A DNA stretch of 64,000 bases from Agathobacter sp. (lineage in GTDB: Bacteria > Bacillota > Clostridia > Lachnospirales > Lachnospiraceae), in the NCBI GenBank assembly GCA_017409825.1, contig JAFQRZ010000016.1, positions 81,353 through 145,352 of the forward strand, in the 5' to 3' direction. This document shows, piece by piece, positions 16,547-25,588 of this stretch (position 1 is the first letter of the stretch; every line of letters begins with the position of its first letter). The notes beneath the pieces were generated by a model, which worked only from the letters and a program-made list of their open reading frames with translations, did not search any database and had not been told where the DNA came from. Position numbers and translations under genes: made by a program.

Positions 16547-17347
16547 TTACACTCGAATCATTGGTGAAATACTATCTCGCTTCGCAACATACATTGGAAA
16601 ATCATCCGCTTTATAAGGATTCTCGCCCATCGTGACTTCCAATCGTACGGCTTCATACGCCAATTCTTCATAATTATTTTCTTTACTCAAATGCCCTAAT
16701 ACAACGGTCCCAAACTTATCGTGGAGTAGCTCACAAAGAAGCTGTCCACTCCTTTCATTGGATAAATGTCCTCGGTCACCCAAAATACGCTGCTTGAGGG
16801 GATATGGATAAATCCCTGTCTGGAGCATTTTCACATCATGGTTCGCTTCCAACAATAAAGCATCCAGCCCCTGCAATTCATCCACAATCGCCTGATTATA
16901 ATTCCCAAGGTCAGTCACTACTGCCATGCTCTTGTCCTCATGCACCACCTTATAGGCAACTGGATCCGCCGCATCATGGGAAATCGAAATTGGATGAAAC
17001 AGTAATTCTCCAATTGAAAAACGTTTCCCTGGCTTAATCACCTGAAATAAATCCGCATCTATTTTCCCAACGGATTTGGTGTTTAAAATAGCGTTCACGG
17101 TTTTTTCTGTGGCAAAAATCGGAATTCCATAGCGTCTTGCCAAAACTCCCAGCCCTGCAATATGGTCGATATGCTCATGCGTCACTAAAATTCCCTGCAT
17201 TTCGCTGGTTTTCAGGTCAATCTCATTCAAACCACTTTCAATTCGCTTGCCACTGACACCCGCATCAATCAGCACGTGGGTATTGTCACTGCCTACACAA
17301 ATACAATTCCCACTGCTACCACTGGCAATCGCACATAATTCTAACAT
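16547..17347 (-). CDS. walJ: MBL-fold hydrolase, WalJ/YycJ-like
   Basis: A 266-aa metallo-beta-lactamase-fold protein. ASGSSGNC near residue 8 and LIDAGVSGKRI near 27 are characteristic of YycJ/WalJ; the metal ligands are in THEHIDHIAG (about 56-65), with ISHDAADP and GHLSNERSG later. In Bacillus the homologue belongs to the walRK operon and acts as a 5'-3' exonuclease tied to DNA replication and envelope control. Here it is with coaE-ftsA and polA instead of walRK, so the symbol is by family, not by context. It starts 6 nt after the coaE-ftsA gene. Confidence 0.82.
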   Translation of the reverse strand: MLELCAIASGSSGNCICVGSDNTHVLIDAGVSGKRIESGLNEIDLKTSEMQGILVTHEHIDHIAGLGVLARRYGIPIFATEKTVNAILNTKSVGKIDADLFQVIKPGKRFSIGELLFHPISISHDAADPVAYKVVHEDKSMAVVTDLGNYNQAIVDELQGLDALLLEANHDVKMLQTGIYPYPLKQRILGDRGHLSNERSGQLLCELLHDKFGTVVLGHLSKENNYEELAYEAVRLEVTMGENPYKADDFPMYVAKRDSISPMIRV

Positions 17348-17353
17348 AATCTA

Positions 17354-20167
17354 CTAATTCTCTTTCCAATACAGATCCACCTGATCACCATCATGAAGCG
17401 CCTCAGAAAATGCTGCATCCTTGCCATTGACAAGAGTTGCAATCGCACGTCCGCCTCCCGCAGTTAAATCAAATGTGATTCTGTCAAAAATATCTACAAA
17501 AATATAATCCTTTTTGCCAGTCATTCTTACTGGTTCCCCATTCACATAAACGGTAATTCCATCCTCTACTAACTTTGGTTCTGGTGCAGCACCAAACATC
17601 TGAGCCGCAGCATTTTTAAGTGCATCGATGTCGCCCTCTTCTGCAAAATCTTCCACTGGATCGTAGCTTGCCTGTTCTGGATTATACTCACTTACATTCG
17701 CATTTTCATTGGACAGGTTCGCAACACCTTCTGGCAAATGCATCACTGGCTTTTCATAAGGTTCATCTGCTACACCGAAGGAAAGTACTGTCCATTCGAT
17801 GGAGAAGTTCTCATATACCAATGTGCCAAAATCTGCTTCTCTATTATTTACCAAAATATCATGGTCTGTGTCAACTTCTACATCCATAAATTCAGCCACC
17901 TGACCTACGGTATAGAAGTTTCTTGTTTCGATGACATCTCCATCCTGAATCTCATAAGAGCCTGGTTCTAAGCTGCCATTTACCTGCACGAATTTTGGAC
18001 AGGTAATCATTTTACCATTTACTACGAAGCCAACCGTGTCATTGTTAAACTCTTCCAAATCTGCCACTGTATAAACAGCATCTGCACCGGAAGTAGATGG
18101 TTCAATATAAATCTCGCAGTTTGGTTCCAAAGGAGTATTAATGTTGGCTGGTCTGCCATTAATCGTAACCACTGCAGACTCCCCTGCTTCACCTCTCGCA
18201 ATACGAGATGCACCATTTACCGTAAAGTTAATGGCTTTTCCACGTTTTGGGAAAATCTGCTCATTTGGAAACTCTGCTGCCATAGCAGCATCTACAACGG
18301 TCAAATGATTGTTATCATAAAGCTTCAACAATTCGCCATTGAAACGAACCATAATGAAGTTGTTTCTCTGCTCATAATAATTCATGCAAATACCAATTGG
18401 AGTAACCAAAAGTGGGTCCTTCTTGATATCTTCCTGCTCGAAAATCACTTCCCTCAAAACTTCTTCGCCACGGAGAGCTACACGCTCTTTTACGATGCCA
18501 AGGTATTCTGCTAATTTTTCGGTAAAACCGTGGATTTTGCCACCGCCACCAACAACAAAGCAGGCACTTACTGATTTGTCGCCATTCAAATGACGAATCT
18601 TTTCTGAAATTTCCTTGGTAATCTTATCTACCGTAGGAGCAACCACTTCCCACAGCTCTTCCGCTGGAATAGTATGTGGAATACTCATAATATCCTCGTA
18701 TGTAATCTCGTCCGCCTCGGTAGACTGCAGCTTCATAGACTCTGCCATCTTAAAGTCTACCAGATAGTGCTGCACGATAACCTCGGTTAGCTCATCTCCA
18801 GCATGAGGAATCATGCCGTATGCGATAATACTTCCATCTTTCGTAATCGAAATATCGGATGTACCAGCACCAACGTCCACAAGGGCAATGTTCAACATAC
18901 GGAAGTTTTCTGGAATAGCTACGTTAATCGCAGCGATAGGCTCGAGTGTCATATTCGCAACACTAAGTTCTGCCTGACCAACTGCAGAGTACAAACCGTC
19001 GACAACGTCTTCTGGCAAGAATGTTACGATAATATCACAACCGATGAAGTCTGCCTTGTGTCCTTCCAAGCTAATGAAGATTTCGTCATTCAAATAATAT
19101 TTTACTACAGAATAACCTACACAATAAAATTTGTACTTCGTATCATTTTTCTGCTTTAATTCTTCCTGTGCTTTGTCCACACCAAGCAGATGCAAGGTAT
19201 GAATATCTTCTCCCTGCACAATCGTTTCTTCCGGATATTCCAACTCTACATGAGTGGTAACCGTTTTAAGCACACGACCAGCGGCAGCGATACACACTTC
19301 GGAAAGTGGTGCCTCCATCTGCCGCTCTAATTCTTCTTTTACCGCCTTTACCGTACGAGCCACACGACCAATGTCATGAATCTGTCCGTCCAGCATCGCT
19401 CTGGTTTCATGCTGTTTGATATACTGTGCAACTACGGTAAAATTTTCATCCTCTGTACGATATCCTACGGTACCTACAACGTTTCTCGTACCGATATCAA
19501 GACCAAATACATGTTCCATCTGCTTACTCCTTAAAGCTTTTTCTATCTGTTGGTAGGTTTCCTCCAAATCGCCATTGTTGTCAATGGTAACCGAAGTTGC
19601 CGACCGAAATTCCGTTTCACTCAACTGACTTGCGAAAATATGATCGATTTTCTCGTCGGAATACCCTCTGGATTCCTTTAAACGAGCACGACGATTTTCC
19701 TCACTGGTATAAATATACCAAAGTTCGTCACAAATTTCATCATATTTCTCTTCAATTAATAAAGCTGCTTCCAAAACCAGAAGCTCAAGCTGCCCCTTCT
19801 CACATTCCTCCTGATATGCCAAGCGTACATATTCCTTTACGGCAGGATGCACAATGGCATTCAGTTTCTCACGTTTTTCTTCATCTGAGAAAATCACCTG
19901 TGCCAGCTTACCGCGATGAAATGGCGGATTTTCATTATATTCCTTGAAGCTGACGCCCGCCGTCCCTCGGAAGTTTCCTATCTCTTCATAAATATCCTCG
20001 CCTGCAAAAGCCTCCACAATCTGATTATAGCAGTCTGTGCCTGGCTCCATAAGCTCATGTGCGATTTCATCTGCCAGCATAACTTTGGTTTTCGGTTTAT
20101 TCGCCAGGTAAGATAGGATGGCAGATTTTCCGGCTCCTACCCCACCTGTAATTCCTATAAATTTCAT
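17354..20167 (-). CDS. coaE: dephospho-CoA kinase joined in frame to FtsA-like ATPase
   Basis: One uninterrupted frame of 937 codons. Residues 1-205 are CoaE, the last step of coenzyme A synthesis: P-loop GGVGAGKS at 8-15, the LADEIAH lid region, the HPAVKEY region and LEAALLIEE. From residue 217 (MEHVFGLDIGTRNVVGTV) an FtsA-like actin-fold protein of 721 residues begins, with the phosphate motif LVDVGAGTSDISI and the adenosine motif VVGGGGKIHG, then about 300 extra residues of beta-rich repeats. Directly before that Met lies AAGGAG with 7 nt spacing, a full internal ribosome binding site. The products may therefore be a fusion, or two proteins with the second started internally. Separate genes are the rule elsewhere. 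Confidence 0.85.
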   Translation of the reverse strand: MKFIGITGGVGAGKSAILSYLANKPKTKVMLADEIAHELMEPGTDCYNQIVEAFAGEDIYEEIGNFRGTAGVSFKEYNENPPFHRGKLAQVIFSDEEKREKLNAIVHPAVKEYVRLAYQEECEKGQLELLVLEAALLIEEKYDEICDELWYIYTSEENRRARLKESRGYSDEKIDHIFASQLSETEFRSATSVTIDNNGDLEETYQQIEKALRSKQMEHVFGLDIGTRNVVGTVGYRTEDENFTVVAQYIKQHETRAMLDGQIHDIGRVARTVKAVKEELERQMEAPLSEVCIAAAGRVLKTVTTHVELEYPEETIVQGEDIHTLHLLGVDKAQEELKQKNDTKYKFYCVGYSVVKYYLNDEIFISLEGHKADFIGCDIIVTFLPEDVVDGLYSAVGQAELSVANMTLEPIAAINVAIPENFRMLNIALVDVGAGTSDISITKDGSIIAYGMIPHAGDELTEVIVQHYLVDFKMAESMKLQSTEADEITYEDIMSIPHTIPAEELWEVVAPTVDKITKEISEKIRHLNGDKSVSACFVVGGGGKIHGFTEKLAEYLGIVKERVALRGEEVLREVIFEQEDIKKDPLLVTPIGICMNYYEQRNNFIMVRFNGELLKLYDNNHLTVVDAAMAAEFPNEQIFPKRGKAINFTVNGASRIARGEAGESAVVTINGRPANINTPLEPNCEIYIEPSTSGADAVYTVADLEEFNNDTVGFVVNGKMITCPKFVQVNGSLEPGSYEIQDGDVIETRNFYTVGQVAEFMDVEVDTDHDILVNNREADFGTLVYENFSIEWTVLSFGVADEPYEKPVMHLPEGVANLSNENANVSEYNPEQASYDPVEDFAEEGDIDALKNAAAQMFGAAPEPKLVEDGITVYVNGEPVRMTGKKDYIFVDIFDRITFDLTAGGGRAIATLVNGKDAAFSEALHDGDQVDLYWKEN

Positions 20168-20202
20168 ATAGCTCCTGTCTTGGGTCTAACCCATAACATC
20201 AT

Positions 20203-22917
20203 TTAATGTGCATCATACCAGTTACTCCCCCACGCAGTTCCCACTTCTAATGGAACCGAAAGGCTTGCGACCTGATGCATTTCCTCTTCCAATAATGCAA
20301 TCACTGCATCTTTTTCTGCTCCCTTGGTTTCGATGAGAAGTTCATCGTGCACCTGCAAAATCAACCGTGATTCGTAGCCCTCTTTGATAAGTCTGTCATG
20401 TACACGAATCATCGCAATCTTAATAATATCTGCGGCAGTTCCCTGAATCGGAGCATTCATCGCCACACGCTCCCCAAACTGACGCTGCATGAAGTTGCTA
20501 GACGAAAGCTCTGGAATCGGTCTAATACGTCCATAAATGGTCGTCGTCTTACCTGTTTCCTTTGCATCTGCAACTGTCTGATCGATAAATTCCTTAATCT
20601 TTGGATAGGTTTCAAAATAACGGTCGATATATTCCTGTGCTTCTTTTCTACTGATATCCAAATCCTGACTCAGTCCAAACGCACTGATGCCATATACGAT
20701 ACCGAAATTTACTGCCTTCGCATTGCGTCGAAGCAATGGAGTTACCTCTTCAAATGGCACATGGAATACCTGCGAAGCTGTAGTACTGTGAATATCCTGT
20801 CCGCTATTATATGCCTCAATCAGTTTTTCGTCCCCTGACATATGTGCCAGAATACGCAGCTCAATCTGCGAATAATCTGAGTCAACAAACACATTGCCTG
20901 ACATTGGGTGGAAAACCTTACGAATCAGTCTTCCGAGTTCAATACGAATCGGAATATTCTGCAGGTTAGGCTCAGTACTACTTAAACGTCCTGTTGCTGT
21001 AATCGTCTGGTTAAAGCTGGTATGGATTTTGCCATCTGCTTCTACAAAGTTCTGCAGCCCGTCTGCGTAGGTCGATTTCAGCTTGCTTAAGGTTCTATAT
21101 TCTAAAATATCGGAAACGATTGGATATTCCCCTGCAAGTTTTTCTAACACATCTGCCGATGTGGAATATCCCGTCTTGGTTTTCTTTCCATTCGGAAGTC
21201 CTAACTTCTCAAAAAGAATCACACCTAATTGTTTTGGCGAATTGATATTGAACTCCTCGCCTGCTGCCTCGTGAATTTTTTGTTCCAATTCCACGATTGA
21301 GCCTTCAAGCTTCGCACCATATTCCTTTAATGCAGCGGCATCCATACAGATACCCTCTTTTTCCATATCATAAAGCACGAATACCAATGGCATTTCCACA
21401 TCATAGAAAAGCTCATCCATGCCTTGCTCTTTCAAGCTTTCTGCAATAATAGGCATCGCCTTCCATGCGATATATGCTTTGTAACACGCCAGCTTGCATT
21501 CGTCTTCCTTCAAATCCTTTTCCGTAGGTACCATAAGCCCTACATAATCCTTGGCAATATCATCATGTGGATACTCACCCTTCAACGGATTCAAAAGATA
21601 TGCTCCGATAGTCACGTCAAAATAGTGCTTTCTATCTGCAATATAGGCATCCCACTGGTTTACAAAATCAAAGTCTTTTCCATACTCTATCAATGCCAAC
21701 TGGGTTTTTAAATCCATGGCAATCCAGGTCTTAACATCTGCCTGTTTCATTTTTTCCAACAGATAGCTACTACTTACGTCGCGCCCTGTGGAAATATAAT
21801 AAATATCCTCTTCTCCATACGCTAATGCTAACGCAGAAAAGGTATTGGTCTCTGTCATTGCAAATAAACTAATCTGTCCATCTGCCTCGATATTTTCACC
21901 TGCGTGCTCGGAAGGCACGATAGTAAATGCCACATCTTTGCCTTTGATTGCTGCAAAAATACGGTCTACTTCTTTGGTATTACGAACCGATGCAAAATGC
22001 TCCTCTGCATTGTTCTTTGGGGCATCTACTGCAAATCTGCCAAGCAGATTCTTAAATTCCAATTCCTTACAAAGAAGATATGCATCCTCCGTATAAAGAG
22101 ATTCGATACTTTCCAAACGCGCCTTTTCAAAGGTAAAGGATACCGGTTCTTCTGTAACTGGTGCATTGGTAATGATGGTTGCAAGTTCCTTGCTCATCAC
22201 CGCCTGCTCCCAGTATTCTACAATATTGTTTGCTGCACGAGGTGGCTTTACCTCAGCCGCATGTGCATGTACTTCTTCGATGGATTTGTATTTTTCGATG
22301 AGGGCAGATGCTGTCTTTTCGCCGATTCCCGGAACCCCTGGAATATTATCCGAGGTATCGCCCATCAATGCTTTCACATCGATAAATTCCTTCGGTGTCA
22401 CAAGGTATCGTTCTACGACATCCTTGGCATAGTAATTCTCGATTTCAGTTCCCGTTTTCTTGGTCTTTGGAATACGAATCTGTACATGGTCAGTCGCAAG
22501 CTGTAGCAAATCTCTATCCCCAGAAACGATGGATACCTCCATGCCCTGTGCCTCACCCATTACAGAAATGGTTCCCAACAAATCATCCGCTTCATATCCT
22601 GGCAATTCCACGATTGGTACACCCATTTTGGTAAGCATATCCTTCATCACTGGAACCTGCTGGCGAAGCTCATCCGCCATCGGCTTACGCGTTCCCTTGT
22701 AGCCGTCAAACATATTGTGGCGGAAGGTTGGTGCTTTTACGTCGAAAGCTACTGCCAAATAATTCGGTTTTTCCTCTTCCAAAATCTTAAACAAAATATT
22801 CAAGAAACCATATACCGCATTGGTGTGCAGCCCTTGCGCATTCGTCAGGTCTGGCAAACCAAAAAATGCTCGGTTCAAAATACTATGTCCATCAATCAAT
22901 ACAAGCTTTTCACTCAT
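20203..22917 (-). CDS. polA: DNA polymerase I
   Basis: A 904-aa family A polymerase for repair and Okazaki fragment maturation. The N-terminal 5'-3' exonuclease (about 1-290) has LIDGHSILNRAFF and the acidic clusters AFDVKAPTFR, EADDLLG and DTSDNIPGVPG. The middle domain (about 310-500) keeps the 3'-5' exonuclease fold but lacks the acidic DxE motif, so proofreading is probably lost, as in Bacillus. The polymerase domain has motif A DYSQIELRIL, motif B RRNAKAVNFGIVYG and motif C QVHDELLIE. Length is normal. It starts 36 nt downstream of the pepP stop and 35 nt upstream of coaE. Confidence 0.96.
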   Translation of the reverse strand: MSEKLVLIDGHSILNRAFFGLPDLTNAQGLHTNAVYGFLNILFKILEEEKPNYLAVAFDVKAPTFRHNMFDGYKGTRKPMADELRQQVPVMKDMLTKMGVPIVELPGYEADDLLGTISVMGEAQGMEVSIVSGDRDLLQLATDHVQIRIPKTKKTGTEIENYYAKDVVERYLVTPKEFIDVKALMGDTSDNIPGVPGIGEKTASALIEKYKSIEEVHAHAAEVKPPRAANNIVEYWEQAVMSKELATIITNAPVTEEPVSFTFEKARLESIESLYTEDAYLLCKELEFKNLLGRFAVDAPKNNAEEHFASVRNTKEVDRIFAAIKGKDVAFTIVPSEHAGENIEADGQISLFAMTETNTFSALALAYGEEDIYYISTGRDVSSSYLLEKMKQADVKTWIAMDLKTQLALIEYGKDFDFVNQWDAYIADRKHYFDVTIGAYLLNPLKGEYPHDDIAKDYVGLMVPTEKDLKEDECKLACYKAYIAWKAMPIIAESLKEQGMDELFYDVEMPLVFVLYDMEKEGICMDAAALKEYGAKLEGSIVELEQKIHEAAGEEFNINSPKQLGVILFEKLGLPNGKKTKTGYSTSADVLEKLAGEYPIVSDILEYRTLSKLKSTYADGLQNFVEADGKIHTSFNQTITATGRLSSTEPNLQNIPIRIELGRLIRKVFHPMSGNVFVDSDYSQIELRILAHMSGDEKLIEAYNSGQDIHSTTASQVFHVPFEEVTPLLRRNAKAVNFGIVYGISAFGLSQDLDISRKEAQEYIDRYFETYPKIKEFIDQTVADAKETGKTTTIYGRIRPIPELSSSNFMQRQFGERVAMNAPIQGTAADIIKIAMIRVHDRLIKEGYESRLILQVHDELLIETKGAEKDAVIALLEEEMHQVASLSVPLEVGTAWGSNWYDAH

Positions 22918-22953
22918 AATTCGTTCCCTTTCTTTGGGGACTTCCCCACACCA

Positions 22954-24732
22954 TTAAATTGCTCTGGTGTATTCCTTCAACCATGCTGCCTCTTCTGCAG
23001 TCAAATATGGTGAAATCTTTTCAAATACCGCTTTGTGGTATTCATTCAAATATCTCTTTTCCGTTTCATTCATCTGGCTTGCATCTACTGCGTCCAAATC
23101 AAATGGTACAAAGGTCAGATTTTCAAAATACATAAACTGACCATATTCGTTCTTTTCTCCCTTGCGACAAACCAGTTCATTTTCCAAGCGGATTCCATAC
23201 GCACCCTCGATATAGATACCCGGTTCATCCGTTGTAATCATGCCTTCTTCCAATGTAGCCGCATAACCTTTGCGACCCCAGTGGAAACCATTTGGTCCTT
23301 CATGTACATTCAGCACATGACCCACTCCATGCCCTGTACCATGCTTATAATCTAAGTTTGCTTCCCAAAGTGGCTGACGAGCCAGCACATCCAAATTCAT
23401 GCCGCTACATCCATACAGGAATCTAGCATTTGCAAGATTTAAATTCGAACGAAGCACGCGAGTAAAATCGCTCTTCATTTCCTGTGTCACAGGTCCTACG
23501 GCAAAGGTTCTGGTAATGTCCGTGGTTCCTTCCAAATACTGTCCACCCGAATCCACAAGAAGCAAGCCTTCTGGCTGGATTTCGACATCCGTTTCCGGTG
23601 TCGCACCATAGTGAATAATTGCACCATGCTCTGCATATCCACAAATCGTATCGAAGCTTAGCTCAAAGGCTCCCTGCTCTTTTCGCAGTGTTTCCAAATA
23701 ATCCGAAGCAGAGATTTCTGTCATTGCAGTCTTACCTACATTGGTCTTCAACCAATACATAAACTTACACATCGCAACTGCATCTTTGATATGTGCAGTT
23801 CTTGTATTTTCCAGCTCTACTTCATTCTTCTGCGCTTTCATAAGAGTAGATGGGTTTGCTTCATCAATTACCGTTACTCCCTCTGGAATACTATTGCAGA
23901 TGCGGTAATTTACCACTGATTTATTCATAAGAACCGTACTTTCTGCACGAATCTCTTTTACATAGTCATAAAAACTATCGTATGGTCTGGTAGTAATATT
24001 ATTTGCTTTTAAATATGCAGATAATTCATCGGTAATAACCTCTTCCTGCACAAACCAGATACATTCGTCCTTCGTAAGCGCAAGGTAAGATAACACCACT
24101 GGCACACAGTGAATGTCATTTCCACGTACATTCAAAATCCACGCAATATCATAAAGGGATGTCAAAAGATGTACATCTGCCCCCTTTTCTTCCATCACCT
24201 TGCGAATATCTGCCAGCTTCGTAACGGTACCTTTTCCTGTATAGGTAATGTCCAACATACGAACTGGTTCTGCAGAAAGCTCTGGTCTATCTGTCCAAAT
24301 GATATCCACCAAGTCTTCTTCGACTGCAAGTGTTCCGTTTTTCTTCGCTACGAGTTCTTCTAATTTTTTACCCCAGGCACTATTTACCACGCGGCCATCA
24401 AAACCAAGTGTCTGTCCCTCTGCCAAAGTCTTTTCGATATATTCATCTACTGTCGGAACGCCTTCTTCTCCCATCTTGTAAAGTGTTACGGTAGAATCCT
24501 GAAGCTGATTGACAGCCTGAATAAAATATCTGGCATCCGTCCAAAGCCCCGCTTCTTTCATTGTAATCACAGCAACCCCAGCAGAGCCAGTGAATCCTGT
24601 CATATATTTTCTGGCAGTGAAATATTCTCCCACATACTCTGATTCATGGAAATCAGCGGTAGGTACAATATAAATCGCGATATTTCTTTTTGCCATCTCA
24701 TTTCTTAATGCTTGTAATCTTGTTGGAATCAT
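22954..24732 (-). CDS. pepP: Xaa-Pro aminopeptidase, M24B (aminopeptidase P)
   Basis: A 592-aa metallopeptidase releasing N-terminal residues next to proline. It has two creatinase-type N-terminal domains (about 1-310) and the M24 catalytic domain. The metal ligands can be seen: LVDSGGQYLEGTTDITRTF (two Asp), HGTGHGVGHVLNVHEG (His), TTDEPGIYIE (Glu) and IRLENEL (Glu). The length fits the large cytosolic M24B type. The frame is open further upstream but that part runs through a terminator; the start at MIPTRLQAL has AAGGAG in front and is chosen. A short leader with two copies of TTTCGCCTGCG (24755-24765, 24770-24780) precedes it. Confidence 0.92.
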   Translation of the reverse strand: MIPTRLQALRNEMAKRNIAIYIVPTADFHESEYVGEYFTARKYMTGFTGSAGVAVITMKEAGLWTDARYFIQAVNQLQDSTVTLYKMGEEGVPTVDEYIEKTLAEGQTLGFDGRVVNSAWGKKLEELVAKKNGTLAVEEDLVDIIWTDRPELSAEPVRMLDITYTGKGTVTKLADIRKVMEEKGADVHLLTSLYDIAWILNVRGNDIHCVPVVLSYLALTKDECIWFVQEEVITDELSAYLKANNITTRPYDSFYDYVKEIRAESTVLMNKSVVNYRICNSIPEGVTVIDEANPSTLMKAQKNEVELENTRTAHIKDAVAMCKFMYWLKTNVGKTAMTEISASDYLETLRKEQGAFELSFDTICGYAEHGAIIHYGATPETDVEIQPEGLLLVDSGGQYLEGTTDITRTFAVGPVTQEMKSDFTRVLRSNLNLANARFLYGCSGMNLDVLARQPLWEANLDYKHGTGHGVGHVLNVHEGPNGFHWGRKGYAATLEEGMITTDEPGIYIEGAYGIRLENELVCRKGEKNEYGQFMYFENLTFVPFDLDAVDASQMNETEKRYLNEYHKAVFEKISPYLTAEEAAWLKEYTRAI

Positions 24733-24800
24733 ACTCAATCTCCTTAAACTTTCGTTTCGCCTGCGTAACTTTCGCCTGCGAGCGATGTGGCTAAACAAAT

Positions 24801-24843
24801 AAAAATAGCCATCTTGTATTATCTCACAAAAGATGGCTATTTT
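24801..24843 (-). terminator. intrinsic terminator
   Basis: Stem AAAATAGCCATCTT / AAGATGGCTATTTT with a loop of about 13 nt. On the minus strand it follows the small gene at 24887-25180 and precedes the pepP leader. Confidence 0.8.
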
Positions 24844-24886
24844 CAATAAATCCCGTTGGATTTTCTATGTTCTTTTTCAAAAAGAT

Positions 24887-25180
24887 TTATTCGTCAATCT
24901 GCTGGTAACGTTTCCAAATTTTGTCTGCACCACATACATGCTTGGTTCCGTCTTCATCAATAACGATGTAATCGTTTACACCGATAAATTCTCTACCTCG
25001 ACGATTCAAAATAAATGGACATACCACATAGCCGTCTTCACGATTAATCTTAAGTAGCGAATCCGTCACAATCCATTCTCTGGTAACAATTTCAGAAAAG
25101 AGTTCAAAACCATCTTCTAAACCTTTTCCAACTTCGTACTTCTGCACATCAGCCTTAAGCTCTACTCTTTTACACTTCAT
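24887..25180 (-). CDS. small hypothetical protein
   Basis: A 97-aa cytoplasmic protein, family not recognised. The central part (VVCPFILNRRGREFIGVNDYIVIDEDG) reads as a small beta barrel with a G-x-N-D-Y-I-V-I-D motif, reminiscent of short phage-related or 'PGDYG'-like domains. The C-terminus KHVCGADKIWKRYQQ is typical of many small Lachnospiraceae proteins of unknown role. Start at MKCKRVELK because GGAGGG lies 8 nt upstream; an in-frame Met five codons earlier overlaps that site. It has its own terminator and stands alone between pepP and a large palindrome. Confidence 0.6.
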   Translation of the reverse strand: MKCKRVELKADVQKYEVGKGLEDGFELFSEIVTREWIVTDSLLKINREDGYVVCPFILNRRGREFIGVNDYIVIDEDGTKHVCGADKIWKRYQQIDE

Positions 25181-25279
25181 AGTTTCACCCTCCATATCTT
25201 ATAATCCCATAAACCTAATTGCTTGGATTTATTATAACACATTTGCGGGCTTCTGACAATTTATCTTGCCATTTTAAAA

Positions 25280-25372
25280 CTCATCTTGCTGGAATTTCGA
25301 TTTGCCCTCGCCTTTTCCAAGGATTCGAAATAAATATTAGGCGAGGACGAATCGAAATTCCAGCAAGATGAG
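25280..25372. repeat. 33-bp inverted repeat with 27-nt loop
   Basis: The arms 25280-25312 and 25340-25372 match in 31 of 33 positions (CTCATCTTGCTGGAATTTCG and its complement lie at the outer side). The right arm ends 3 nt before the stop codon of the 38-aa gene at 25375. The long paired stem exceeds a normal terminator. It lacks the conserved motifs of the larger palindromes found elsewhere in this window. It may end transcription of the small gene, or be the footprint of a palindromic element. Confidence 0.7.
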
Positions 25373-25374
25373 CT

Positions 25375-25491
25375 TTACGAATTGAAATCTATTTCCTCAA
25401 AAGTTTCTCTATAATCCTGCTCATCTGCAAACAAAAGATATTCTCCATCTACAAATCCCATATATCCACTATCAATTACATATCCTTTCAT
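25375..25491 (-). CDS. 38-aa conserved-looking small protein
   Basis: A tiny gene, below the size most callers accept. The translation begins MKGYVIDSGYMGFVDGEYLL and ends ETFEEIDFNS. A perfect TAGGAGG lies 7 nt before the ATG. The GYMGxVDGxYxLFAxExDY pattern recalls very small proteins seen repeatedly in Clostridia, often near mobile or regulatory genes; this is from memory, not a search. It is acidic, with no membrane segment. The function is unknown. It stands alone between the palindrome at 25280-25372 and the terminator of the DUF4097 gene. Confidence 0.6.
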   Translation of the reverse strand: MKGYVIDSGYMGFVDGEYLLFADEQDYRETFEEIDFNS

Positions 25492-25565
25492 GTTGCGTCC
25501 TCCTATCATCAATTCCTGTATTTCCTTCTGACAATAGGATTATCCGATATATGGTGGACAATAAA

Positions 25566-25588
25566 AAGGACACCTTTACGGTGCCCTT
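25566..25588 (-). terminator. intrinsic terminator overlapping DUF4097 stop codon
   Basis: Stem AAGGGCACC / GGTGTCCTT with loop GTAAA and TTTATT tail on the minus strand. The stem includes part of the stop codon at 25587-25589, so translation termination and hairpin formation are closely linked. Confidence 0.75.

Noticed and set aside
21904-22506. A 200-codon plus-strand frame opposite polA
   Set aside because: Shadow of polA; Cys- and Phe-rich, no domain and no initiation signal.
24755-24780. Two copies of TTTCGCCTGCG as a CRISPR-like or operator repeat
   Set aside because: Only two copies 15 bp apart, no spacers and no neighbouring cas genes. It is recorded only as part of the pepP leader.
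24733-24846. Upstream extension of the pepP frame by 38 codons
   Set aside because: It runs through a terminator hairpin and a short direct repeat; the start with AAGGAG at 24732 gives the normal N-terminus of the family.
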